This document shows, in pieces, positions 1-10,090 of a stretch of 64,000 nucleotides of DNA (the first letter of the stretch is position 1; each line of letters opens with the position of its first letter). A program made the position numbers and the translations under genes. The DNA comes from Wurfbainia villosa (lineage: Eukaryota; Streptophyta; Magnoliopsida; Zingiberales; Zingiberaceae): positions 33,134,113 to 33,198,112 of the forward strand of contig CM045987.1 of NCBI GenBank assembly GCA_025175895.1, written 5' to 3'. The notes below the pieces were generated by a model. It worked only from the letters and a program-made list of their open reading frames with translations, was not told where the DNA came from and ran no database searches.

Positions 1-968
1 AAGGATGCTGGTGCCTCAAGTCAAAAGAGCAAGGAGCATATCATATGCTTCAAGTGCAACTCAAAGGGACATTACCAGAGTCAATGTCCTAGGGGGAGGA
101 AGAAGACCCAAGAAGGAGCTACACATGTAAGGGAAGCCTCGAAGGCAAACCCTAGGGTAACCTCTAATCTTGCACCTTCAAAATTTCAAAGTCAAAAGCA
201 TGCTAGGAGTTTTAATTCTCTTGCTATTGTACATGAAGAGCATGCTAGAAATAATAGATATATTTGTTTAGGTGCTAAGAGTGTCCACTTAGGAAATAAG
301 AAGAAATTTGGGACTAATGTCCCTAAAAATATTTTACCTAGGGAATCTATCAAGAAAATAGGAGAACACCTAGGTTTCAATCCCAAATGGACTAGGCATA
401 TGCTTAGGAAGTCCAATGTCCAAGATTTAAATCAAAATTCTAAAATTGAGCAATTAGAAAAGGAAAATCAAGTCTTGAGGTCAAGGCTTGAAAAACTTGA
501 AAAGACCCTTAATAAGATACAAAATCAATTTAAAGGGTCTAGTGGTCAAAATCAAGGGTCCAAAAGTCAAAGTCAACACCTAGGACCTAAGAGGCAAAAG
601 TCAACCAAGGGCAAGCAAGGTTTGGGTCACAAACCTAAGCCTAAGGTAGCTTACCATAGTGTTCCATTTGATTATGGGACACAAACTAGGTCTAGGAAGA
701 CAAGGTCAATAGGGAAGTCATCCCTAAGGTTGACCAAAAGTTGTGCCTAGTGGCTAGGGTTTCTAGGAAACCTAGGGTGGCCACTAAGAAGGTTGCAAGG
801 GGAGTTACCCCTAGAGTCAACCTAGGTAAGACCCAAATGACCAAGGCTAACAAGCCTAGGAGGGTCATTAGAAAGGTATCTAGGGAAGTTATCCCTAAGG
901 AATACCTAATTAACCCTAGGAGCTCAAATCGGTTTTGGGTTCCTAAGAGCGTGATTGATTCACGCTAG
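1..968 (+). pseudogene. gag: copia gag (nucleocapsid part), frameshifted
   Basis: Frame 1 is open from base 1 to the stop at 748-750, so the protein begins upstream of the window. A CCHC zinc knuckle, CFKCNSKGHYQSQC, lies at about 46-87 and would bind retrotransposon RNA during packaging. A charged, heptad-like stretch at about 440-530 (Glu/Lys/Leu rich, with LEKENQ and LEKLEKT) looks like a coiled coil, as in SIRE-type gag. Near 700-715 the frame is lost; frame 3 continues the same protein to 968, ending with WVPKSVIDSR and a stop. Relatives of this tail occur at 19377-19484 and, inverted, at 63398-63636. No protease or DSGC motif follows, where an autonomous copia element would continue into pol. 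Confidence 0.85.
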
Positions 969-2833
969 ATGGGTTTAGGGTGTGCCAACCTTGATTGGAT
1001 GGGTAGTTAACTCAACCATGGTAAAGGTGGCACTTTAGGATATTTTCAAGGTTATGGTTACCTTGGAAATAGATTTGAATCAATATCCTAAAAGATTTTA
1101 GGATGTGCCAATGCACTTTTGAAATTAAGAAAAATCAATTAAATTGGCACAATTTAGGTTTAGAGGTTAGTGTGTCATTTTGGGTTTTTGGCACACTAGG
1201 GAGATTAATGATAATATGGCAAAATACATCTAATTATATCAAATGACAATTAATATTAAAATTTAGGTATTACTATACCTATATATTTTATATGTCATGC
1301 TTTGTTTGTCATATAACATGTCATGACATCATGTTTATTTTAATCATTTTATATGTCATGTTCATGTTTAGGATTAAGGTTTCAAATGTCATGTGTTTTT
1401 AGATTTCATCTTATGCCATGACATCATGATTATGAGCATATGCTTATTTATATCATTTCTAATGCCATAATCATTCATGCATTTAAGACAATTGATTGAA
1501 ATTGATTTAAGGACTATGACATGACTTGAAGTCCCATTTATAAGGGAATCAAGTAGGGTTGCCTAGGAAATGCATGAAACCCTGGATAAAATGAATCAAA
1601 ACTCATATCTCACATCCAATTGACATGTATGTGTATTTATACACCCTAGATACATGTGAGATGCTAGGATATGAGTTAAGTTCAAGGTGCATAGTTTTTG
1701 CATCTAGATGAACTGAAACTCATCTAATTTCAATTAGTGGATCATTATGAAAGCTTGTGTACAAGTCATGTGCATAGAGCCCAAGGAATATGATCCAAAA
1801 TAAGGTTTTGAAAATCATTTTAAAATCAATTTAGAAAACCTTGGTGAAGTTTATCTTTTGATAGCAATCACCATTAATGAAGTTGATACAAAATAGGGTC
1901 AAAACATTGAAAATTTCAATGGTTTTGAGTTTTGTATCAAACTCTTTATTTTATGGGTAAAATAATTTTCAAATATTTTTCACCCATTGTATTGACTATA
2001 AGTAATGTACGTATGAATTTTTATGATTTTTCAAATTACGTAGAATTACTTATGTTTTTCCAAACCTCGATTCTGATAGTTGAAATTCAGAAATTTTGGT
2101 GGCGGTGATGATATGTGGTGGCAATGACCGATTACTATCGAGTCGATCGCAGTGCCGATTAGGTTAACAAGTTTTGTTTAGCCCATTTTCAGCCATAGTA
2201 AAGGTCCCTAACCACTTCTAACCCTAGGATATGCTTTGGGAAGCATTATAAAGGGTGAAAATCCATTGGATATGGATTAGGAGAAGTGTTAGGTCAAAGT
2301 ATCAAATTTAGGGTATGGAAAGTTCAAGTTTGAACTTAGAACCTTAATTTTGATGGTTTAGAGTTCCTATTGGCTTAGGGGCTTCCCAAGGACATTGTTG
2401 GTGCAATGGTCAAGGGGAAGCAAGCCTTTAGGGGTAGAAATCCATCTTGGGATGATGGATGTGTTTTTCTACTTGAAGAGGAGAAGTTATTGGGAGAGTA
2501 TCATCAATTGGGAAAATTGATGGGTTTTTGATACCCAATTTGGAAATTGGGAGAGAGTATAGGATTGCCTCTCTTGAGTGATATGTGAATTATCACTAGG
2601 AAGATGGTAGGCATCCTAGGTATTTATTTTTGGATCAAGGGGGAGATTGTAAGATCTCATTAGAACATGAGACATTGACCTCCTTGGAGAGAAAACCTTT
2701 TTGATGTTAGTCAAAAAGGGGGAGAATGTTTGGGAGAGAACATTTGGAGAGTGTTTACCAATTTGGGATAATTGGTAATGGATTTGAGTTAGTAGTCTAA
2801 CTCAAATGATTTGTTTGGTTTTTGTCAAACATC
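969..2833 (+). other. Non-coding internal region of element A
   Basis: About 1.9 kb of AT-rich sequence lies between the gag stop and the polypurine tract. I find no protease, integrase, RT or RNase H motif in any frame. It is nevertheless a conserved part of the family, since diverged counterparts fill 19485-21330 in B and 60118-61628 plus 63058-63397 in E. It therefore replaces pol rather than being random flanking DNA. Confidence 0.75.
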
Positions 2834-2846
2834 AAAAAGGGGGAGA
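2834..2846 (+). promoter_or_regulatory. Polypurine tract of element A
   Basis: AAAAAGGGGGAGA lies one base before the TGTTGG start of the 3' LTR, where the plus-strand primer is expected. The same tract, inverted, precedes the LTR of element E at 60105-60117. Confidence 0.85.
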
Positions 2847-2954
2847 TTGTTGGTGCAATTGGCCCAGGTTACGATTGACCAGGACTCGAGTTTGACTCGA
2901 GTGATGTTTTGATGTTTCGATGTTTCGACAAAAATATATGACAATGTAATTGTC

Positions 2955-3335
2955 ATGGGAAAGTCCAAGTCTTGTGTACTTGGCATGAAAAATCCAAGTG
3001 GGACACTTGGCACATGAAAAGTTCAAGCATGGGTCTTGGCAATGTAAAAGTCCAACATGGGTTGGCAAGGGAAAATCCAAGCATGGTCTTGGCATTTGAG
3101 AAGTCCAACATGGGTTGGCAAGGGAAAAGTCCAAGCATGGGTCTTGGCAATGTAAAAGTCCAACATGGGTTGGCAAGGGAAAGTCCAAGCTTGAGTCTTG
3201 GCATGAGAAGTCCAAGGGGTTTGATATTGGCTGCGTAAAGTCCAAGCGGGAGTCTTGGTAGCATAAGTCCAATGGTTGGCGGCGTAAAGTCCAAGCGGAG
3301 TCTTGGCGGCGTAAGTCCAATGTGCCTTGGCGGTG
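2955..3335 (+). repeat. Tandem hairpin array in element A LTR (about 14 units)
   Basis: Units of about 25-35 bp share the frame AAGTCCAA...TTGGCA. Each contains a short inverted repeat: CCAAG with CTTGG, CCAAC with GTTGG, or CCAAGTG with CACTTGG at about 2994-3010. The two arms change together between units. Related arrays occur at 21460-21825, 59580-60015 (inverted) and 63735-64000. Confidence 0.85.
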
Positions 3336-3532
3336 TAGACACCATTAGCATGACATAGCCGACGGAAGCACCTAGAGGCTAGCGCGATGGATGAATAAGT
3401 CATGGATGACTTGGAGGGATCCGAGAGGCGTGAGGCTGATGGAGGTGGCTAGAAGGCTTAAGTCTAGGCTAAGGGTGGTTTAGCAAGTATGGGGGCACCA
3501 TACTTGGGTTAAAACCTCATTTTTGAGGTTGG

Positions 3533-3841
3533 CAGTCGACTGGCATTATGGTCGATTCGACTGCCGTGAGTCGACTTGAGTTCGACTACCAGTTTAGAGC
3601 TGGAAATGCTCGGCGATCATTGCTCATTGGAGCGATCGCCAAGGGTCGGCGATCGACTTCGATCAATGTCGAGCATAGAGCGCTCCGTGGCCGTGGCGGT
3701 CGGCTACGGGCGTAACGATCGGCCCGACAATGTTGGCAGTCGACTGCCAAGAGTCCCGTTGGAACTTGTCCGACGTGGATTGAGCCGTTGTCTCACGACA
3801 ACAGTGGCATCAGTCGACTGGTGACTTATGGCAGTCGACTG
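3533..3841. repeat. CAGTCGACTG palindrome cluster, element A LTR
   Basis: Exact copies of the 10-bp palindrome are at 3533, 3737, 3811 and 3832, with near copies such as GAGTCGACTTG between them. Similar clusters occupy comparable LTR positions in B (about 22022-22210), Copia C (about 42436-42700), E (about 58985-59310) and the solo LTR at 61629-63057. Confidence 0.85.
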
Positions 3842-4359
3842 ATAGGCGGAAATCCAGCCCGATGCAGGTCAAAAAGAGGAGCTCGTGGAGGATTTCATTA
3901 TCAGTTCTTGGGGAGCTTTCTTGAGGCGATTTGAAGGCAATTTGCAAGTGCATTTCAGGGCCCTTCAACCTCATCCAAGCAACCAACAAGCAAAGCGCTC
4001 AAACCCTAGTTTTGTAAAGTGTTCTTTACATTTCCTTTGTATTTCTTTCGTTTATTGTTGTAAACATTTGTACGAGGTTTCTCCGCCTCCGACTTGTTGT
4101 CGAGAAGGAGTTTATTGATTAGTGATTGCATTGGCGTCGCTAGAGCTCGTTAGAGCTCGATCCGTGGAGTAGGAACCGTGTGGTTCCGAACCACGTTAAA
4201 TCTTCGTGTTATTGTGTTTGTGATTGTGTTTCGTTATTGTTATCATATATATATTCCGCTGTGCTAACGAAACTTGTAGACACGAACACGCGATCGAATT
4301 CCATCTACGAATGGTCAAACACTATTCACCCCCCCTCTAACGGCGTCAAATTTCCAACA

Positions 4360-4637
4360 TATTGTATTTGGAGTTTTCGTGATGTACTATGTTGTGGATT
4401 CGGATTTTGTCGAGGTTTCATTATGTTGTGATGTGTTAGTCATACCGATATGCATGTGTGTAGTTTGAGATGTTGTATTATATTTCCGCTGTGTTTTGTG
4501 TAGTTGTTGTTTTCATATATATATGTATATTGTTGTTGTTGTGGCCTACGGGCCTTGTATTAACCCGAAATGTTGCCACGTACAGGGGAGATGTCGTCCG
4601 TTTACTTTTCGGCATGGCATGCTCTCGGGGCGTGACA
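4360..4637 (+). repeat. 3' end of Gypsy-1 5' LTR
   Basis: This matches the last 280 bp of the 3' LTR (from about 12485) almost base for base and ends GGGGCGTGACA. The 3' LTR copy lacks the short stretch TTTCGG seen near 4607. Confidence 0.9.
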
Positions 4638-4644
4638 ACTTTAG

Positions 4645-4656
4645 TGGTATCAGAGC
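4645..4656 (+). promoter_or_regulatory. Primer binding site, initiator Met-tRNA
   Basis: TGGTATCAGAGC lies 7 bases after the LTR end. It is the usual complement of the plant initiator tRNA-Met 3' end and would prime minus-strand DNA synthesis. It is identical to the site in Gypsy-2 at 29839-29850. Confidence 0.9.
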
Positions 4657-5690
4657 CTAAGGTTTTGCGATGCCATACAAGGTTGTTTTGTGTCGAGTCT
4701 TGGATTCTCAGGAGTCGATTTGTTCGGTTTTGTTTTTTTAGATGAGATGGACAGCGGCCTAAGCTCCAAGCAGCACGAAGTAAGTATTCCTGATGACTTA
4801 TTTTCTAGTTGGATACTTATCTAGACTTGATTAATAAGTGTATACAGTTAGATATATTATACCTGTGCAGACTTGTAGTGTAAGTCGCCCACTGTGGCGA
4901 CCAATCGGAGTTGCCGATAGGGTTTATACTCTCAATTTTGTTGGTTATGCTTTTAGTGTATATAATAGGGAATAACCTGTAGTGTGTTGGTTATTGTTCG
5001 TAGTCGTGGTATGAGTTGATCCCAAAAATGACCTGTTAAGTCTGTGAGTCTTGAACCTGTGTCGAAAAGGTGATTTATCTTTGAGAGTCGACTGATACCG
5101 AGTCGAAAAATAGGGGTCAAGTCGTCACATTTTTTGTGGAAATCAAAGACTACAGTCTTAGAGATTTTCACTAATTATGCTAGTCAGATCATTACCTGTT
5201 GGGTAATGGACAAGACAAATAAACTATTGTTGATGCAGATAGCGGAAGGCTAGGTTACGGTGTTTCATAGGGATTTTATCTCTGATTTGTTCGTACTGAG
5301 TTGTATAACTTTGAGAGTACTTTTGAGTACTTAACTCATGTTATACCGAGAAAGAAGAGTTGTTTGCATACCATTATCGGGATAAAGCCGATATTTGGTG
5401 ATAAATGCAGAAAATAATCTTCAGGAAAATAATATATCACTTGATCATGGTTTAGTGATGCTGAAAGAGAGTATTTCCCCGTGTCACTTTTAGTGACACA
5501 TTGTAAGGAATTCTTGAGCTTCAAGAAAGGGTGATCGGTTAGTGATAGTGTACTGTGCAGAGTCGTGAGACTTACAAAGGTTACGACCACCTAATAGCTC
5601 AAGAAGATGAATGGATGATTTAAGCCACCCAGAGTTATTGGCTTATAGTTGGATTAGGATGTCGGGATCTTCTACCAGATCCTACCGGAA
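4657..5690 (+). other. Leader and gag N-terminal zone, unreadable
   Basis: About 1 kb between the primer site and the first readable gag motif. It aligns with 29851-30880 of Gypsy-2, but no continuous frame or known motif survives in either copy. Confidence 0.5.
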
Positions 5691-6050
5691 GACGTTCGAT
5701 TGAGACAGGAATTTAGAAATGACTCCGTACAAGGGTTTAAGAGTTGGAGACCGATAAGCAAATATTGCAGGTCAACTTAATAGAGTCAGAAGTCTCCGAC
5801 TGTTGGATAAAAGGAGCAAGATCAGAGTCATAGGCTTTGAGCTATTTTTCGATTATAGAAGACCCATCACAGATCATCAGGATGTTCTCGTGCATATCAG
5901 CAAAATTAAAACAAAAACTTCGAAGGGATTGTGTGTGTGCAGTGCAGATCACAAAGACACGTGAAGTCAGATTATCTGTTGGATCAGTTCATCTGTTGCT
6001 ATCGTGAGCAACCAGTACAGTAGAGGAGGTGTACTTTGAAGACTTAGTTA
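5690..6050 (+). pseudogene. gag: gypsy gag remnant with broken zinc knuckle
   Basis: The frame reading CVQCRSQRHVKSDY at 5934-5975 fits a CCHC knuckle in which the final Cys is Tyr and the Gly before His is Arg. The frame stops about 20 codons later, at QPVQ followed by TAG. Gypsy-2 has the same Arg and Tyr at 31125-31166. Both changes are single G-to-A transitions from the expected codons. The knuckle would not hold zinc normally. The upstream capsid part is not recognisable. Confidence 0.6.
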
Positions 6051-6899
6051 AAGACTATCGATGGTATTCCAGGAGGATGATGCACTGTCTCGACAGCAGA
6101 GATCAGCACAGGAGATTGGGTTATTTCATCAGCAATAACCTACTACCTCAGGCATGGTTAGAATTCCTTGATACTCCCCTTCAGTAGAGATCAGAACAGA
6201 AGCAGCATCAGCAGAAGACATCTTAGAAGATTCAGCAGACAACAACAGTTACCTCTGGATGTGATTTGCTTAGTATAGAGGAGAGAGTATATGACGATGG
6301 TCGTATCTATTCGGTATTCTACAATTATAGCTCGTAGGATTAAGTGATGAGATCAGACAATCCAGAAAAATCCTCGGATCATTTATAGTAGAAATGCGAC
6401 CGCTTTATCGCGGACTGTTGGATCTGATCTTTTTCTCTTCGGAGAAAGGCCGAGACTTGCGAGGAGCCTTTGGATCGGATCGACAGATAATTGATTGTTC
6501 AGGGTATTATTTTAGTTTACCCTCTGGGTTAATATATTAAGAGATACTTGAAGTTTACAGGTATCTTTGTCTAGAACATTCCTAGTTCGGATTAGAAGGA
6601 TTTCTATACATTGACTGATGGGTCGGTGCTATCTCTACCGTCAGGTGAGATGTGGACCAATAATTTAGAAGTCAAGGGATGCCCTTAGACTTTGATAGAC
6701 ATACTTTTGCAATAGACATATCCTTACGGATGGTCAAATTATTGAGATTATGACATGATTATGTCTCTTAGATGTGTGTATAATCCGAGAGTAGTCGGAT
6801 GTAGTTTTGGGATGAACTCCTAGGCTTGTCGTTGCATAGGCAAGTGGAGTAGGCGATCGAAATGATTGCGGAAATAGTTTCGGTATCGAAGATCCTATA
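6050..6899 (+). other. Degenerate pol N-terminal zone of Gypsy-1
   Basis: By position this should hold the protease and the start of RT. I see no aspartic-protease DTG/DSG motif in a usable frame. The sequence aligns throughout with 31240-32140 of Gypsy-2, so it is element sequence with heavy decay. Confidence 0.45.
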
Positions 6900-7480
6900 T
6901 CGGGTGATAATTTGACTAGTATAAGTGTTGTTAAATACTATAGAAATTGGAAGAATGTGAGTTGCGATTATAGGAGATGTTGGAAGGGATATTTATCTAT
7001 TCCAGTATTCCTCCTTGAGAAGGATCCAGAACTCTTTGTTAAAGAGAGATGGACCTTTGAAATTATGCATCAATTATCGATGATGGAATGCGATAGTTGT
7101 TGAAAGTAAATATCCTTCGTTGTGGATAGATGATCTATCTATATCGGTTAAGGACACCTGTGTATACTCTAGGATCAATTTACGACTGGAGCGTTGATAT
7201 TGTAGTGACACGGTGTCATACAATTATCATTGTCATTGTGATGATTAATATATATATCATCATCTTAGAGTAAAGAGGATGCAGGTGTGTAAAGATGACA
7301 ATTTCATACTTGGTATGAATTTTATGAGTTTTGATTAAGTTGTTAGACTAATTAACGATTTAGTCACCACTGGATTTGAGAATCGTGTATCCTGGACATG
7401 ATTGGATCAGTTTGTAGTTGTTGAAGTTGAGTAACCTGACCACTATTGATTGTGGTAGTTGGAGTTGCGCACTCGACCAC
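6900..7480 (+). pseudogene. pol: gypsy reverse transcriptase remnant
   Basis: A frame around 7059-7200 reads KLCINYR, a stop, then WNAIVVESKYPSLWIDDL and VYSRINLR. This matches the conserved chromovirus RT fingers, normally LCIDYR..LN...KYPLPRIDDL and FS.IDLRSGYHQ. Downstream, at about 7383-7425, RVSW, a stop, then LDQFVVV matches the stretch just before the catalytic FIDD box. The box itself is missing and LTR-like sequence takes its place (7416-7490). Stops and frameshifts are frequent, so the gene is dead. Confidence 0.7.
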
Positions 7481-7489
7481 CGTAGATGG

Positions 7490-8039
7490 TGGTTTTCCTT
7501 ATATGTTTTGGTTAATTCCGTAGATGTGGATAGAATGTTTGGCATTACTATACCATGGACTTGTTTGATAAAAGGTGATGATGGAAATCATTTAGTCAGA
7601 AGCTAGTGAAACCAGTTACAAGACCTAGACGGTGGTTAACTTTTACATGAGTATTAGTTAATCCTTTCGAAGTGAATAAAAGGATGTTGTACGCAAATGT
7701 ATCGTTTCAGGGATCAGAGCAAATCCGATACAGTTGCATGAGACGTATCTTATGCCTATGACAGTTAAGAAACTACGAGATAGGCTGTCATATACATGAC
7801 GTGGCTTTAGTAGTTATTTATCTGGATTTGTGGATGTATAGAGCAGAAGTGCTCATTGAATTTAACTAGCTACTGGGTAGCTACTATAGAGTTGTTGGAA
7901 CGCGAATAGTTGCAACGTGTGAGATTTATCGCTATAGTCTTCCATGCACTTACAGAGTGTGTGGAGTGGATTTTGATGGTAGATGAACTTCTCTTGTGAG
8001 AAGATAATTTTTCATCTCTAATCTGGATATGTGTTCCGG
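7490..8039 (+). pseudogene. pol: RNase H / connection zone, Gypsy-1
   Basis: The zone aligns with 32690-33220 of Gypsy-2, where a weak RNase H signature (ADASFQG, GIGAIPMQ) can be read in shifting frames. In Gypsy-1 the same stretch (about 7690-7740) is further eroded. Compared with a full chromovirus pol, much of the RT thumb and connection region is absent. Confidence 0.5.
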
Positions 8040-9235
8040 ACATGCACCCACTTAAGAAAGTGTTGCTACCGGAGGCACCTCATTCGAGATTTGTTGTTCA
8101 TCCTGATGGTACTCGGATGTACCGAGAGTTGAAACGTTTATATTGGTGGAAACGGTATGAAGAGATATATCGTAGACCTTGTTGTTGGATATTTACTATA
8201 CCAGCAGGTGATGGTTGAACATCAGAAATCCGCTAAATTGCTCCAGGAAATTCCGATTTTGGAATGGAAATGGGAGCGTATTACTATGGATTTCGTTATG
8301 GGATTGCTTAGAACCGTAAAAGACATGATACGATTTGGGTGGTCATGGATTGACTAACCAAATCAGCTCACTTTCTGCCTATGCGTGAAATGGACTTGTT
8401 GGATCGTCTGACAGAGTTGTATTGCGGAAAGATTATCAGATTGCGTGGGGTACTTTTAAGTACCATATCGAATGGAGATCCGCGATTTACCTCGCGATTT
8501 TGACAGAGTCTGCATCAGACTATGGGCACAGAGCTTTGGCTTAGTGCAACATTTCATCCGCAGATAGATAGACAGTCAGAGCATACCATTTAGACTCTGG
8601 AGAATCTATTAAGATCTTGTGTCATGGATTATGGAGGTAGTGGGAGAATTACATTCCTTTAGTGGAATTTGACTATAAGAACAATTATCACTCATTCATT
8701 CAGATGTCTTCTTCTGAGGCCCAATACGGTAGACCCTGTAGATCTCCCGTGTTGTGGGAGGAAGTTAGGGAATGACAGCTATTGGGGCCACAAAATATCC
8801 AACATGATGCAGAGTTGGTGTGCGTCATCGGATGATGGTTATTAGAGGTACAGGGTCGACAGAAGAGTTACGCAGACCGGAGGCGAAGACCTTCGGAGTT
8901 CTCAGTTGGAGAACAAGTATCTCTGCGTATTTCACCTACGAAAAGGGTGAAACGATTTAGGTTGAAAGGAAAAATTAGCTCCACACTACATTGGTCCATT
9001 TGAGATATTGGAGTGGATTGGGGTGTAGCTTACCGGTTGGCTTTACCTCCGACACTTGCGGGTGTTCATAACGTATTTCATGTTTATATGCTAAGGAAAT
9101 ACGTTCCACATTCAGATCATGTTCTGAAAGAGGTTCCGATTCTACCTTAGTCTAATGCGACCTATGAGGAGGCTATGTGGGAGCTGGAAGATACTATCCG
9201 AGCTCGATAGTCTCATATGTTAACTTGAGGAATGT
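8040..9235 (+). pseudogene. pol: gypsy integrase with chromodomain-like tail, degenerate
   Basis: The zinc-binding start HPLKK..LLPEA..HPDGTRMYRELKRLYWW is at about 8044-8150, followed by the catalytic core. Readable pieces in order: EWKWERITMDFVMGL (about 8262-8306), LTKSAHFLPMR, GDPRFTSRF, then GTELWLSATFHPQ (about 8525-8563), which precedes the catalytic Glu of QSE. At 9060-9235, HNVFHVYMLRKYVPHSDHV leads to YEEAMWELEDTIRAR, the pattern that ends chromovirus integrases. Several stops and frameshifts interrupt it. This copy keeps about 370 bp around 8640-9010 that Gypsy-2 has lost. Confidence 0.8.
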
Positions 9236-9310
9236 ATGTGGTCCTTTCGGAAACTTGCTTGAAGTAAATTTTTGCATGTTAGTACGAAATTTGGGGATCA
9301 AATTTTTACA

Positions 9311-9322
9311 AGTGAGGGAGAA
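9311..9322 (+). promoter_or_regulatory. Polypurine tract of Gypsy-1
   Basis: AGTGAGGGAGAA directly precedes the TGTAAAATGCC start of the 3' LTR. Gypsy-2 has AGTGGGGGAGAA at the same place. Confidence 0.85.
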
Positions 9323-9480
9323 TGTAAAATGCCATAGAAAAAAAAAATAAAATAAATGTTGGGTAATTGGGAGAATGCCCTATGGAATTTTTAGAAATTT
9401 TTCTGGATTTAAATGGAGATTTCCAAGACCCTCTTTGTTTATGAGGAGTTAAAGGACTTAACGGGTCTGAAATTCGACCC

Positions 9481-10090
9481 GTTATCTGTCAAATCCGACC
9501 CGTTTCTCTTTTATTAACGCCGAGTGTTAATTTCCTTTAGTTTTCCTTCTCCCGAGCGTTCCTCCACCACAACTCCTCGCAATCTCTCTGCCGCGCCCAA
9601 CTTTCTTCTTCCCTCTTCTCGTTGTTTCTTTCTCGCGACCCCTGCCCTCACGCACGACCGACGACCCCCGCACCTCTTCCTCGTCGAACGACCGCTGCCG
9701 ATGACTCCTTCCGGGGGAGAGCAAGCGGGAGGGGAGGATCGACGCTTGGGCTCCGACGGGCATCCTCGATCTCGAGAGCTAGGGAGCGGCAGGGGTTCTC
9801 GCTGCCGGATTTGGGAGTCGCCCCTTCTGATTTCTTCTTGCAGCCAACCTCGTCGGCTGGCCGATCTGCCCTTTTCAACCGCCGACCCACCTGCAGCCAG
9901 TTCCTCCAGCCACCTCCCAGTGCTCACGGTCGCTGTCGGCCTCCGTCGAACCAAGCAACAGCAGTCGGTGTCACCGCCATGGCCGATAGCTCTGGTCGTA
10001 GAGAGTTTCCAATGCTTGTGGTTCTTCTCGACGCTGTGGACGATTCAGATCGCCGCCAAGGACAAGCTGGTAGTCTTCTAAGGGTAATGT
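9481..10090 (+). promoter_or_regulatory. GC-rich pyrimidine-biased leader inside LTR
   Basis: A sharp change from AT-rich DNA to a C/T-rich, GC-rich stretch lies about 160 bp into the LTR. Every chromovirus LTR here has an equivalent (26440-27130, 34340-35030, 38870-39130, 45820-46700, and inverted 55400-55760). By position it may be the transcribed 5' leader; that is inference. Overlapping frames on both strands reflect base composition. Confidence 0.45.

Larger units (their letters stand above)
1..4359 (+). mobile_element. Element A: SIRE-like Ty1-copia derivative, 3' portion
   Basis: The window opens inside an LTR retrotransposon read left to right. The order is a gag remnant, about 1.9 kb without readable pol, a polypurine tract and a 1.5 kb 3' LTR that starts TGTTGG and ends CCAACA. 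The sequence resumes at 4360 with Gypsy-1 LTR sequence that can be followed intact at 12480-12763, so A is inserted into the 5' LTR of Gypsy-1. Its own 5' LTR and the left target duplication lie outside the window. Assignment to the SIRE group rests on the LTR start, the gag zinc knuckle and coiled coil, and likeness to Copia C. Elements B and E share this pol-less layout. Confidence 0.85.
2848..4359 (+). repeat. 3' LTR of element A (1512 bp)
   Basis: The LTR begins TGTTGGTGCAATTGG and ends TTTCCAACA, giving TGTTGG/CCAACA inverted termini. Its first quarter is a tandem hairpin array. Its middle carries the CAGTCGACTG palindrome cluster. Its last part holds a CCCCCCTCTA stretch seen in all LTRs of this family (B, E and the solo LTR at 61629-63057). 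Open frames within the hairpin array exist on both strands only because of the short period and are not genes. Confidence 0.88.

Noticed and set aside
400..750. Host coiled-coil nuclear protein
   Set aside because: The frame is continuous upstream with a gag zinc knuckle and continues, after a frameshift, into the gag tail shared with elements B and E.
2832..3403. Overlapping frames in element A LTR (and 59645-60119, 63658-63982) with repeated LDFPLP/MLGLS-like phrases
   Set aside because: They are translations of the hairpin array. Frames stay open on both strands because of the short repeat, not because of coding.
4645..4656. Fragment of a tRNA gene (TGGTATCAGAGC)
   Set aside because: Only the primer-binding complement is present, at the exact distance from the LTR end expected for a retrotransposon; no cloverleaf surrounds it.
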